Positions 7,593-15,577 of a stretch of DNA of 45,933 nucleotides are shown here, piece by piece. The stretch is from CADEFF01 sp964569315 (GTDB taxonomy: Bacteria; Pseudomonadota; Alphaproteobacteria; Dongiales; Dongiaceae), in NCBI GenBank assembly GCA_964569315.1, contig CAZMUZ010000020.1, forward strand, positions 1 to 45,933, given 5' to 3'. Below the pieces are notes generated by a model that ran no database searches, was not told the DNA's origin, and saw nothing but the letters and a program-made list of their open reading frames with translations. The position numbers were made by a program, and so were the translations under genes. Position 1 is the stretch's first letter, and every line of letters starts with the position of its first letter.

Positions 7593-8127
7593 TGCGGACG
7601 TTCATTATTTCTGCAATGCGGGCGACCGGTTCGCCGGCACCGCCTCCGCCGGCTACCGGCCAGGCAAGCCCGCCGGCGAGACGCTCCCGCCCTTTCCGGA
7701 CCTGACGCCCGAACTTTACTCGCAAGCGGAATATCCGATCATCTTCCCGAACCTCTGCTACGGGCTTATGGCCGATCACGTCTATGTTCATATCGTCCAT
7801 CCCGAGGGCCCGGCGCGCCATCGCCAGAGCTTCCACCTCTATTTCGTCGGTGACGAGGCCATGGCTCCGCATCTCGATGCCGCACGGCGTGAGACGGTCG
7901 AACGCTGGCGCGCCATCAATTCGGAGGATGCCGGGATCGTCGAAAGCCTGCAGCTCGGCCGCTCTTCCGAAGCCTATGGCGGCGGGCGATTCTCGCCGGC
8001 GCAAGACTACGTCTCGCACTTCTTCATGCGCTCGATCGCCCGGCATCTCGGTGCTGTGCCACCGCCTGGCACGCCGAGCTTCGACGGCAGCGAAGAGAAA
8101 GCGGCGCCGGTTCGCTACAGCGCCTAG
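6910..8127 (+). CDS. Rieske-type ring-hydroxylating oxygenase alpha subunit, copy 1
   Basis: Oxygenase component of a two- or three-component Rieske non-haem iron oxygenase (405 residues). The Rieske [2Fe-2S] ligands are Cys90-x-His92 and Cys110-x2-His113 (NVCSHRGVVL, VVRCPYHSW). The mononuclear iron site is visible in the catalytic domain: His215 and His220 in VEFYHLPWVHPD, with Asp340 in SEDAGIVESLQLG as the likely carboxylate. The general look recalls the GbcA/CntA-like group that demethylates or hydroxylates quaternary amines and aromatics, but the substrate is not assignable. No reductase or ferredoxin gene is adjacent. The start MPNDSYLNDMDLSKL is chosen because homology to copy 2 begins there. 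The first 227 residues are identical to copy 2; the rest is about 79% identical. Confidence 0.92.
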   Translation: MPNDSYLNDMDLSKLFRPTAEAQGLPGLCYTDPDYHRLEQKRLFAEGWPAVAVGAELPRPGDLLPISVAGQPVLLVRDREGAVRAFHNVCSHRGVVLVERAARGQPVVRCPYHSWAYGLDGRLLKTPDIGGSGKHTIPGLDPAALGLKPVRCGQWGDVIFVNLSGTAPELADWLDPLVRRWQHVDLGLLRHAGTAEFEVAADWKIAVENAVEFYHLPWVHPDLNSYSGADVHYFCNAGDRFAGTASAGYRPGKPAGETLPPFPDLTPELYSQAEYPIIFPNLCYGLMADHVYVHIVHPEGPARHRQSFHLYFVGDEAMAPHLDAARRETVERWRAINSEDAGIVESLQLGRSSEAYGGGRFSPAQDYVSHFFMRSIARHLGAVPPPGTPSFDGSEEKAAPVRYSA

Positions 8128-8315
8128 ATGCGCCCGCGGACTTCTGGTTGGGGCTTGCTCGGTCCCGGCGAGAAGCTCTCGATAGTTCGGGGTCTGCGCG
8201 CAGAGCCTATTGTCGATGCCAGCCGAGGCCCGTTACCGACACGTTGTCGGGAGTGAGAAACCCGCTTGAACCCCGGACCGGACTTGTCGAGAGTCGGGGC
8301 CGATCGGCCCATTGT
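8128..8315 (+). other. Spacer between the two Rieske genes
   Basis: No gene seen. The part near 8258-8315 resembles the upstream region of copy 1 (about 6826-6883), sharing GACTTG and CGAGAGTCGGGGC with scattered substitutions and a small indel, which shows that the ancient duplication included some 5' sequence. Confidence 0.6.
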
Positions 8316-9024
8316 CGCCGTCAACCGCCCGGAAACCTCCCATGCCGAACGACAGCTACCTGAACGATATGGATCTTTCCAAGCTGTTCCGGCCCACGGC
8401 CGAGGCTCAGGGGCTGCCGGGGCTCTGCTATACCGACCCCGACTATCACCGGCTCGAGCAGAAACGGCTGTTTGCCGAGGGCTGGCCGGCGGTAGCGGTC
8501 GGGGCCGAGTTGCCGCGGCCGGGCGATTTGCTGCCGATTTCGGTCGCGGGGCAGCCGGTGCTGCTGGTGCGCGACCGCGAGGGCGCGGTGCGCGCTTTCC
8601 ATAATGTCTGCAGCCATCGCGGCGTGGTGCTGGTGGAGCGCGCGGCGCGCGGCCAGCCGGTGGTGCGCTGCCCCTATCATAGCTGGGCCTACGGGCTCGA
8701 CGGCCGGCTCCTGAAGACGCCCGACATCGGCGGCTCGGGCAAGCACACCATCCCGGGGCTCGATCCGGCGGCGCTCGGCCTGAAACCCGTGCGCTGCGGC
8801 CAGTGGGGCGACGTGATCTTCGTCAACCTCTCCGGCACCGCGCCCGAGCTCGCCGACTGGCTCGATCCGCTCGTCCGCCGCTGGCAGCATGTCGATCTCG
8901 GCCTGCTCCGCCATGCGGGCACGGCGGAGTTCGAGGTCGCAGCGGACTGGAAGATCGCGGTCGAGAACGCGGTCGAGTTCTATCACCTGCCCTGGGTGCA
9001 TCCGGACCTCAACAGCTATTCCGG
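8316..9024 (+). repeat. 709-bp perfect direct repeat, copy B (converted half of Rieske gene 2)
   Basis: Identical to 6884-7592. It covers the ribosome-binding region, the whole Rieske domain and the two iron-binding histidines of the catalytic domain, and stops abruptly at a silent T/C difference (7593 versus 9025). Confidence 0.95.
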
Positions 9025-9559
9025 CGCGGACGTGCATTATTTCTGCAATGCGGGCGATCGCTTCGCCGGCACCGCCTCCGCCGCCTACCGGCCGGGACGG
9101 CCGGCGGGCGAGATCCTGCCGCCCTTCCCGGACCTGACGCCCGAGCTCTTCGCGCGCGCCGAATATCCGATCGTCTTCCCCAACATGCATTTCGGGCTGA
9201 TGGCGGATCACGCCTTCGCCCATATCCTCTATCCCGCGGGGCCGGGAAGGCATCGCCAGCGCTTCCATCTCTATGTGATCGGCGATGCGGCGATGGATCC
9301 GCGGCTCGCGGCCGCCCGGGCGGAAACCCTCGAGCGCTGGCGGGCGATCAATGCCGAGGATATCGGCATCGTCGAGAGCCTGCAGCTCGGCCGCGCCTCC
9401 GAGGCCTATGGCGGCGGCCGCTTCTCGCCGGCGCAGGACTATGTCTCGCATTTCTTCATGCGCTCGATCGCCCGGCATCTGGGATATCAGCCACCCGCCG
9501 GCGCGCCGAGCTTCAGCGGCGCCGAGGAGCGCACGGCCCCCATCCGCTACAGCGCGTGA
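8342..9559 (+). CDS. Rieske-type ring-hydroxylating oxygenase alpha subunit, copy 2
   Basis: Tandem paralogue of the gene at 6910, also 405 residues, with the same Rieske ligands (Cys90, His92, Cys110, His113), the same iron histidines (215, 220) and Asp340 (NAEDIGIVESLQLG). From residue 228 on I count about 38 replacements in 178 positions, many in the stretch 270-300 (for example Leu/Cys/Tyr becoming Met/His/Phe in FPNMHFGLMADH). That stretch lies in the catalytic domain and may line the substrate pocket. The two enzymes may therefore share redox partners but differ in substrate. It is followed after 34 bp by a glycosyltransferase-like gene on the same strand; no electron-transfer partner is next to it. 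Confidence 0.92.
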   Translation: MPNDSYLNDMDLSKLFRPTAEAQGLPGLCYTDPDYHRLEQKRLFAEGWPAVAVGAELPRPGDLLPISVAGQPVLLVRDREGAVRAFHNVCSHRGVVLVERAARGQPVVRCPYHSWAYGLDGRLLKTPDIGGSGKHTIPGLDPAALGLKPVRCGQWGDVIFVNLSGTAPELADWLDPLVRRWQHVDLGLLRHAGTAEFEVAADWKIAVENAVEFYHLPWVHPDLNSYSGADVHYFCNAGDRFAGTASAAYRPGRPAGEILPPFPDLTPELFARAEYPIVFPNMHFGLMADHAFAHILYPAGPGRHRQRFHLYVIGDAAMDPRLAAARAETLERWRAINAEDIGIVESLQLGRASEAYGGGRFSPAQDYVSHFFMRSIARHLGYQPPAGAPSFSGAEERTAPIRYSA

Positions 9560-9593
9560 CAGGCCGAGCACGGCCCGCCGAGTTTCGCCCGCA

Positions 9594-10403
9594 ATGATTT
9601 CGGGCCTCGCGATCGCGACCGGCGCGGACGCCAAATATTTCCCGTTGCTCGAGCGCTGCGTGGCGTCGGTTCGCGCCAAGGCGCCGGCCGATCTGCCGCT
9701 CTATGTGTTCGATGTCGGGCTCGAGCCGGCCCAGCGCCGCGCGATGGAAGCGTTTGCGACGCGGGTGATCGAGCCCGGCTGGGATATCGAGTTTCCCGGC
9801 CGCGACGCGGTGCCGGGACATTTCCGGGCCCTCACCCTTCGCCCCTTCCTGCCGCGTCATCTTCCCGGGCATCGCGTCTATATGTGGCTCGACGCGGACG
9901 CCTTCCTGCAGGAAGGCGAGGTGCTGGCACTCTATGCGCGCGCCGCCGAGGGCGGGCGGATCGCGATCGTGCCGGAGCTCGATCGCAGCTATCGCAACCT
10001 GTTCCACGCCTATGACGAGTTCCAGGGGGTGATCCGCGAGAGCTATCGCGAGGCCTTCGATGCGGCGACGGCGGAGGAGCTGGTGCGGCTGCCGCTGCTC
10101 AATAGCGGCGTCTTCGCGCTCGAGGCCGAGGCACCGCATTGGCGCGCCTGGGCCGAGACCCTCGGCACCGCGCTTCACCGCACCCGCCATTCCCTGGTCG
10201 AGCAGGCGTCGCTCAACTACGTCGTCTACAAGCTCGGCCTGCCGGCGCATTTCCTGCCGGCGCGCTGCAACTGGATCTGCCACCACGCGGCGCCGCTCTG
10301 GGATGCCACGGCCAAGCTCTATACCGAGCCGCTGCTGCCCTACGCGCCGCTCGCCATCGTGCACCGGACGATGTGGACCAAGGATATGGCGCCGCCGGCC
10401 TGA
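9594..10403 (+). CDS. Glycosyltransferase-like protein with a DxD motif (GT-A type, function unknown)
   Basis: Predicted 269-residue soluble protein. The core of the evidence is YMWLDADAFL (Asp100-Ala-Asp102), the pattern of the metal and nucleotide-sugar-binding DxD motif in GT-A glycosyltransferases, after an N-terminal strand-helix region (MISGLAIATGADAKYFPLLE) like that of GT8-type enzymes. A later segment, LPLLNSGVFALEAEAPHW, resembles the NSGV(F/I) acceptor loop of GT8-like proteins. The ATG at 9594 is the first after the upstream Rieske gene and gives the GT8-like N-terminus. No signal peptide or membrane helix is seen. Donor, acceptor and any link with the Rieske enzymes are unknown. 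Confidence 0.72.
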   Translation: MISGLAIATGADAKYFPLLERCVASVRAKAPADLPLYVFDVGLEPAQRRAMEAFATRVIEPGWDIEFPGRDAVPGHFRALTLRPFLPRHLPGHRVYMWLDADAFLQEGEVLALYARAAEGGRIAIVPELDRSYRNLFHAYDEFQGVIRESYREAFDAATAEELVRLPLLNSGVFALEAEAPHWRAWAETLGTALHRTRHSLVEQASLNYVVYKLGLPAHFLPARCNWICHHAAPLWDATAKLYTEPLLPYAPLAIVHRTMWTKDMAPPA

Positions 10404-10419
10404 GCCGGCCTTTTCCGGC
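10404..10419 (+). terminator. Possible short hairpin after the glycosyltransferase gene
   Basis: Perfect GCCGG/CCGGC stem (10404-10408 with 10415-10419) around a CCTTTT loop directly after the stop codon. There is no following T-run, so terminator activity is only possible. Confidence 0.25.
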
Positions 10420-10486
10420 CGCGCCCGACCGCGGGAGGGGCCGATGGGCGGTGGACTCCCTCGCCGTTCCGCGCCATATAACCGGC

Positions 10487-11377
10487 ATGCGTCCCGCCCC
10501 CGTCACGCCGCTCGCCGCCGGCACCGCCGAGCTCGCCACGCCCTTCATCAAGATGCACGGGCTCGGCAACGATTTCGCGGTCATCGACCTGCGCCCCGGC
10601 AAGGGCGCCGCGCTCCCGGAGATCGGCAGCGCCGTCGCACGCGCCATCGCCGACCGGCGCACCGGCGTCGGCTGCGACCAGATCATTCTCATCGAACCGC
10701 CGAAGAGCGGGCTCGCCGACGCCTTCATGCGCATCCGCAACGCGGACGGCGGCGAGGTCGAGGCCTGCGGCAACGGCGCGCGCTGCGTGGCCGCACTGCT
10801 CATGGCGGAAACCGGCCGGCCGCATGTGGTGATCGAGACCGTCGTCGGGCTGCTCGACGCGGAAGCCGCGAGCGCCGGCCGCGTCGCCGTCGATATGGGC
10901 GAGGTCCGGCTCGACTGGCGCGAGATTCCGCTGGCGAAGGCGATGGACACGCTGCATCTCGATCTCGCGCTCGGGCCGCTTGCCGATCCCGTCGCGGTCA
11001 ATGTCGGCAACCCGCATGTCGTCTTCTTCGTGCCGGATGCCGAGGCGGTGGATATCGCGAGGCTCGGCCCCGAGCTCGAGCGCCATGCGCTCTTTCCCGC
11101 GCGCGTCAATGTCGAGGTAGCGAGCCTCGTCGGGCCCGATCGTCTGCGCATGCGGGTCTGGGAGCGCGGCGTCGGCATCACGCGCGCCTGCGGCACCGGC
11201 GCCTGCGCGACGCTGGTCGCGGCCGCGCGCCGCAAGCTCGCGGGGCGGCGCGGAACCATCCTGCTTGATGGCGGCGAGCTCGAGATCGAATGGCTGGCGG
11301 ACAATCACGTCCGGATGACGGGCCCCGCGAGTGTGAGCTTCACCGGCCGGCTCGATGCGAGCCTGCTCGCGGGCTGA
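10487..11377 (+). CDS. dapF: Diaminopimelate epimerase
   Basis: Converts LL- to meso-diaminopimelate for peptidoglycan and lysine synthesis, using a cofactor-free two-base mechanism. Both catalytic cysteines are present in their normal contexts: Cys94 in VEACGNGARCVA and Cys235 in TRACGTGACATLVAA. The family start motif KMHGLGNDFAVID is at residues 22-34, and the central GNPHVVFFV motif is also present. The predicted 296 residues match the family (about 275-295). The ATG at 10487 is preferred because earlier in-frame starts run through the previous gene. It is followed by mtaB and ftsY, an order conserved in many Alphaproteobacteria. Confidence 0.97.
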   Translation: MRPAPVTPLAAGTAELATPFIKMHGLGNDFAVIDLRPGKGAALPEIGSAVARAIADRRTGVGCDQIILIEPPKSGLADAFMRIRNADGGEVEACGNGARCVAALLMAETGRPHVVIETVVGLLDAEAASAGRVAVDMGEVRLDWREIPLAKAMDTLHLDLALGPLADPVAVNVGNPHVVFFVPDAEAVDIARLGPELERHALFPARVNVEVASLVGPDRLRMRVWERGVGITRACGTGACATLVAAARRKLAGRRGTILLDGGELEIEWLADNHVRMTGPASVSFTGRLDASLLAG

Positions 11378-11393
11378 TCCCGCGCACCCGCCG

Positions 11394-12677
11394 ATGACCG
11401 AGCCTCGCATCCTCACCTTCGGCTGCCGTCTCAACGCCTTCGAATCGGAGGTGATGCGCGGCCATGCGATCGCCGCGGGGCTGGCCGATGCGGTGCTGGT
11501 CAATAGCTGCGCCGTCACCGGCGAGGCCGAGCGCCAGACGCGACAGGCGATCCGCAAGGCGCGGCGGGAGCATCCCGATGCCCGCATCATCGTAACCGGC
11601 TGCGCGGCGCAGATCGACCCGGCCGGCTTCGCCGCCATGCCGGAAGTGGATCATGTGCTGGGCAATGCGGAGAAGCTGAAGCCCGAGAGCTTCCGGGCGC
11701 TCGCCTCGGGAACCGCCGCGCGCAGCGCCGTCGCCGACATCATGGCGGTGCGCCGGACGGCGGCGCATCCGATCCGGGGCTTCGCGGGCGACCGGGGCGC
11801 GGCACGGGCGCGCGCCTTCATCGAGGTGCAGCAGGGCTGCGACCATCGCTGCACCTTCTGCATCATTCCCTTCGGCCGCGGCCCGAGCCGCAGCCTGCCG
11901 GTCGGCGAGATCGCCCAGCAGGTGCGCGGCCTCGTCCAGGACGGCGTGCGGGAGATCGTGCTGACCGGCGTCGACCTCACGGCCTACGGCCAGGACCTTC
12001 CCGGCAGGCCCAGCCTCGGTCAGATGGCGCGGCGCCTACTGGCGCTGGTGCCGGAGCTGCCGCGGCTCCGGCTTTCCTCGATCGACCCGGCGGAAGCGGA
12101 CGAGGATCTCTTCCGCCTGATCGGGAGCGAGCCGCGGCTCATGCCGCATCTCCATCTCTCGCTGCAGGCGGGCGACGACCTGATCCTGAAGCGCATGAAG
12201 CGGCGCCATTCGCGCGGCGACGCGATCGCCTTCTGCCGCCGTGCGCGCGACGCGCGGCCCGAGATCCTGTTCGGCGCCGACCTCATCGCCGGATTCCCGA
12301 CCGAAAGCGAGGCGGCCTTCGCCAAAAGCCTGTCGCTGGTCGAGGAATGCGGCCTGAGCTTCCTCCACGTCTTCCCCTACTCCGCCCGCAAGGGCACGCC
12401 GGCCGCCCGCATGCCGCAAATGCCGATGGCCGTGCGGCGCGCGCGGGCAGCGCAGCTCCGCGCCGCGGGCGCCGCCGCCGCGACGCAGAGCTATTCGGCG
12501 CTTCTCGGCAAGACCCTCGCGGTGCTGGTCGAGCGGCGCGAGGGCGGGACCGCCTTCGGCCATAGCGAGCAATTCGCCCCGGTCCGGTTCGACGGGGCCG
12601 CGGCGCCGGGCGAGATCCTCGCCCTGCGTGCTCGTGCCGTCGATGCGGCCGGCCTCGTCGCCGAGCGGCATCGCTGA
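11394..12677 (+). CDS. mtaB: tRNA t6A37 2-methylthiotransferase MtaB
   Basis: Radical-SAM methylthiotransferase converting t6A37 to ms2t6A37 in ANN-decoding tRNAs. The 427-residue protein has the N-terminal MTTase domain with its three cluster cysteines (TFGCRLNAFE, NSCAVTGEA, VTGCAAQI) and the radical-SAM CxxxCxxC cluster in QQGCDHRCTFCIIPFGRG. It ends in a short TRAM-like domain. The shortness and the GCRLN/NSCAVTGEA motifs favour MtaB over MiaB or RimO. ATG at 11394 lies 16 bp after dapF, and the stop overlaps the ftsY start by 1 bp, so the three genes likely form an operon. Confidence 0.92.
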   Translation: MTEPRILTFGCRLNAFESEVMRGHAIAAGLADAVLVNSCAVTGEAERQTRQAIRKARREHPDARIIVTGCAAQIDPAGFAAMPEVDHVLGNAEKLKPESFRALASGTAARSAVADIMAVRRTAAHPIRGFAGDRGAARARAFIEVQQGCDHRCTFCIIPFGRGPSRSLPVGEIAQQVRGLVQDGVREIVLTGVDLTAYGQDLPGRPSLGQMARRLLALVPELPRLRLSSIDPAEADEDLFRLIGSEPRLMPHLHLSLQAGDDLILKRMKRRHSRGDAIAFCRRARDARPEILFGADLIAGFPTESEAAFAKSLSLVEECGLSFLHVFPYSARKGTPAARMPQMPMAVRRARAAQLRAAGAAAATQSYSALLGKTLAVLVERREGGTAFGHSEQFAPVRFDGAAAPGEILALRARAVDAAGLVAERHR

Positions 12678-13621
12678 TGGCCGATTCCGAGACGTCCCGG
12701 CCCGCCGCAGGCGGCTGGCTCGCGCGGCTGCGGCAGGGCCTCGCCAAGAGTTCCGCGAAGCTCTCCGACGGCATCACCGGCATCTTCACCAAGCGCAAGC
12801 TCGAGACGATCGAGCTCGAGGAGCTCGAGGAGCTGCTGATCGCGGCCGACCTCGGGCCTCGGGTCGCGGCACGGCTCGTCGACGGGCTCCGGCGCCGTCG
12901 CTTCGGCAAGGAAGTCTCGGCCGACGAGATCCGCGGCGCGCTCGCCGAGGAGATCGCCGCGATCCTGGCGCCGGTGGCGAAGCCGTTCGTCCCCGATGCG
13001 GCGCGCAAGCCGCATGTGGTGCTGGTCGTCGGCGTCAATGGCAGCGGCAAGACCACGACCATCGGCAAGCTCGCGCAGCATTTCGGTGCCGCCGGCAGGA
13101 AGGTCTGGCTCGCGGCCGGCGATACCTTTCGCGCCGCGGCGATCGAGCAGCTCGCGATCTGGGGCGAGCGCACCGGCGCGCCCGTCGTTTCCGGCGCGCA
13201 GGGCGCCGATGCCGCCGGCCTCGCCTACGAGGCGCTGGAGAAGGCGCGCGCGGCCGGCGCCGATCTCCTGCTCATCGACACCGCCGGCCGGCTGCATAAC
13301 AAGGCCGACCTCATGGCCGAGCTCGGCAAGATCGCGCGCGTGCTGAAGAAGCTCGATCCCGACGCGCCGCACGACTGCCTGCTGGTGCTGGATGCCACCA
13401 CGGGGCAGAACGCGGTCGCCCAGCTCGAGACCTTCAAGCAGATCGTGAACGTCACCGGGCTCGTCGTGACCAAGCTCGACGGCACGGCGCGCGGCGGCAT
13501 CGTGGTGGCGCTCGCCGAGCGCTTCGGCCTTCCGGTCCATGCGATCGGCGTCGGCGAGACCGCCGAGGACCTGCGGCCTTTCACGGCGGAAAGTTTCGCG
13601 CAGTCCCTCGTCGGCGGCTGA
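12677..13621 (+). CDS. ftsY: Signal recognition particle receptor FtsY
   Basis: Membrane-associated GTPase that docks SRP-ribosome complexes to SecYEG. The 314-residue form lacks the long acidic A domain of E. coli FtsY, as is usual in Alphaproteobacteria. An amphipathic N-terminal region (GGWLARLRQGLAKSSAKLS) and an N domain precede the G domain: P-loop GVNGSGKTTTIGKLA near 119-133, DTFRAAAIEQL, DTAGRLHNKADLM, TKLDGTARGG, and the closing AIGVGETAEDLRPF. Its partner Ffh is encoded 6 kb away in this same window. Last gene of the dapF-mtaB-ftsY run; the next gene is convergent. Confidence 0.97.
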   Translation: MADSETSRPAAGGWLARLRQGLAKSSAKLSDGITGIFTKRKLETIELEELEELLIAADLGPRVAARLVDGLRRRRFGKEVSADEIRGALAEEIAAILAPVAKPFVPDAARKPHVVLVVGVNGSGKTTTIGKLAQHFGAAGRKVWLAAGDTFRAAAIEQLAIWGERTGAPVVSGAQGADAAGLAYEALEKARAAGADLLLIDTAGRLHNKADLMAELGKIARVLKKLDPDAPHDCLLVLDATTGQNAVAQLETFKQIVNVTGLVVTKLDGTARGGIVVALAERFGLPVHAIGVGETAEDLRPFTAESFAQSLVGG

Positions 13622-13705
13622 GGAAGAATGCTCCATCGCCCGCGGTCGGGCGGCGCGTAGCGCCTCGTCGCGACCTGGCCCCGCAGCGCGAGGGCGCAGA
13701 TGAAG

Positions 13706-13724
13706 TTCCGGTCGGGGGCCGGAA
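13706..13724. terminator. Small hairpin between convergent ftsY and the ATP-grasp fusion gene
   Basis: Perfect 6-bp stem TTCCGG/CCGGAA (13706-13711 and 13719-13724) with a G-rich 7-nt loop in the 118-bp convergent spacer. It lacks a T-run in either direction, so it is only a candidate bidirectional terminator. Confidence 0.25.
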
Positions 13725-13739
13725 TCCGGGGAAACCGGC

Positions 13740-15473
13740 CTAATCCTGTTCCCGCGCCCAGGAACCCACGACGCTGCCGCGCCACAGGCCCTTGTCTTCG
13801 GCTTCGGCGCGAACTTCCTCATCCACATAGGCCCGGGTCTGGTGCGCATCGGCGAGCGCCCAGCCCTGTTCGACCAGCCAGTCCTGGATATCGGCGCCGT
13901 CGACGCGGCAGAGCACGAGATTGTCGCCGTCGCTGGCGCGCCCCATCAGGCTGCAGGAGAGCGAGCGGTCGCCGATGAGGCTGGCCAGGGCCGCCGCCGC
14001 GGCCTTGCCGCAACCGTAGCGCTTGCCGTCCGCGAGGCAGAGCTGCTGCGTCTCCGGCGCGTCGATGCCGTAGAGCTGCACTTCCTGCCCCTGGATCACC
14101 AGCGTGTCGGCGTCGATGATCAAGGCGTCGCCGGCGACCTTCGGCGCCGCCGCGACGCAAAGGCCGGCCGCGGCGCAGAAGAAGAACCTGCGGACGCGCC
14201 GCCCGAGCGCGCTTCGCGCGACGGCCTGACCGAGCCTCGTCTGCAGCAGCGCCGAGGCAGCGAGCTGACCGAGCCTGGCGGAGCCGGAAGGAGCGCGCTC
14301 GACGCGCTGGATGATGTCGAGATCGGGGTTGCTGTTGCCTTCGACCAGCGCCGGCCCGTCGGACAGGATCGCGACGTCCCAGCCGATCACGAAGCGGTCG
14401 TTGAAGGCGCGGCCATGCGCGGCCTCGACGAGCGCGATGGTATCGCGCCAGCAGGGGAGATCGCGCCCGAAGATCCGGGCGCCGGTGTCGGGATGGCTCT
14501 CGAGCCAGCCGAGCGCGGCGATATGGCCGCGATTGCTCGCCCGGCCCAAGCGTCCGGTCCGGACATCCACCGCGGCGCCGATGCCGCCCCGATGCAGATT
14601 GTCGACCGTCCGGTTGCTGCCGCGCGCCATGCGGAGCGCCGCGTTGGTCGCCTCGAACCCGCCGCGGTCGTTGCGCGCCGTCACGATGCGAAGCGAACAG
14701 AGCGCGCCGTTGCTGAGATCGGCCATATCCGGATGATTGACCGCCCGCGGCTGCACGATGCGGGCCCGCGTCATCGACAGCCGCTGCAGCCGCGCGATGA
14801 GCGCGGGCTCCGCGAGCAGCTCGCCGGTCTCGCCGCGCCAGCGTCCTTCGCCGACGAAGTCCCAGCGCTCCGGACCCCGCCCGCCCTTGCCGGGGCTCGG
14901 CTTCACGAAGAGATCCTGCTTCGGGAGCGAGAGCGGCGCGCCCGCGGGGTGAACGAGCTTGCCGCCGTCAAAGGCGACCAGCACCGGCACGACGCTCAAG
15001 CCATGCTCGGCGCAATGAATCGAGAAGGCGAGCTTGTCCTTGAGCGGGCTCTTCGGGCGGCCGCGCAGCACGGACCAGACGCCGCCCTTGGTCTCGCTGC
15101 GGGTGAGATACTCGGTCGCACGCGGCGCCGCCCAATCCTCGTAAAGCTCGAAGATGTAGTATTCGAACGGCGCGATACCGTGGAGGAAGGCGCAGCGGAA
15201 CTGGCCTGCGACCTGCGCCGCGATGCTCCGTCCGCTTCGCGCCCGCACGATCGCGCCGTTGAGGCGAGTGCAGCGGAACGTCCAGTAGCCGACATAGACC
15301 GGCCAGGCCGCCATGCCGGAGGCCTGCCGAAGCAGCAGACGCGGCTTCGGCTTGTGCCAGCGCATGGCACGATAGCAGCGGTGAATCAGCGTCCAGGGCG
15401 GCAACATGTCCGCCGCCGCTGCGAACGATCGCCCTGCAACCCGGTCTTCGCTCGACACGCCGTCACCCCGCAC
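13740..15473 (-). CDS. Sugar-transfer-type ATP-grasp protein fused to a membrane-anchored SNase-like domain
   Basis: One uninterrupted 577-codon frame. Residues about 90-395 look like the 'sugar-transfer associated ATP-grasp' family: a nucleotide-loop-like FVKPSPGKGGRG (Lys191) and the metal-binding GWDVAILSDGPALVEGNSNP (Glu378, Asn380, Asn382). Residues 425-443 are basic then hydrophobic (RRVRRFFFCAAAGLCVAAA), like a signal anchor. Residues 449-577 match the staphylococcal-nuclease-like fold (DADTLVIQGQEVQLYGIDAPE, then DWLVEQGWALADAHQTRAY and GLWRGSVVGSW). The nuclease-like half appears catalytically crippled: the first catalytic Arg is Gln466 and the second is replaced by Asp517/Asn518, while Glu474 is kept. 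No start codon was found before the nuclease-like half, so two separate genes are unlikely unless a frameshift is hidden. A shorter N-terminus starting at MLPPWTLIHR (15407) is equally plausible. It is divergent from an FkbM-like methyltransferase. Confidence 0.8.
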   Translation of the reverse strand: MRGDGVSSEDRVAGRSFAAAADMLPPWTLIHRCYRAMRWHKPKPRLLLRQASGMAAWPVYVGYWTFRCTRLNGAIVRARSGRSIAAQVAGQFRCAFLHGIAPFEYYIFELYEDWAAPRATEYLTRSETKGGVWSVLRGRPKSPLKDKLAFSIHCAEHGLSVVPVLVAFDGGKLVHPAGAPLSLPKQDLFVKPSPGKGGRGPERWDFVGEGRWRGETGELLAEPALIARLQRLSMTRARIVQPRAVNHPDMADLSNGALCSLRIVTARNDRGGFEATNAALRMARGSNRTVDNLHRGGIGAAVDVRTGRLGRASNRGHIAALGWLESHPDTGARIFGRDLPCWRDTIALVEAAHGRAFNDRFVIGWDVAILSDGPALVEGNSNPDLDIIQRVERAPSGSARLGQLAASALLQTRLGQAVARSALGRRVRRFFFCAAAGLCVAAAPKVAGDALIIDADTLVIQGQEVQLYGIDAPETQQLCLADGKRYGCGKAAAAALASLIGDRSLSCSLMGRASDGDNLVLCRVDGADIQDWLVEQGWALADAHQTRAYVDEEVRAEAEDKGLWRGSVVGSWAREQD

Positions 15474-15577
15474 TTCCTGCGTTAAATCGCAGGGACTTAC
15501 CCCAAGCCCATCCTGCCCATCGCGGCAATTCGCATCAAGCGTTCATGCGGCCGCAGGGCTCCCCGATCCTCGGAAAC

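Noticed and set aside
14130..14220. The SNase-like half as a separate gene
   Set aside because: No ATG, GTG or TTG with a ribosome-binding site in that frame was found just before the hydrophobic anchor; the codons are continuous with the ATP-grasp half.
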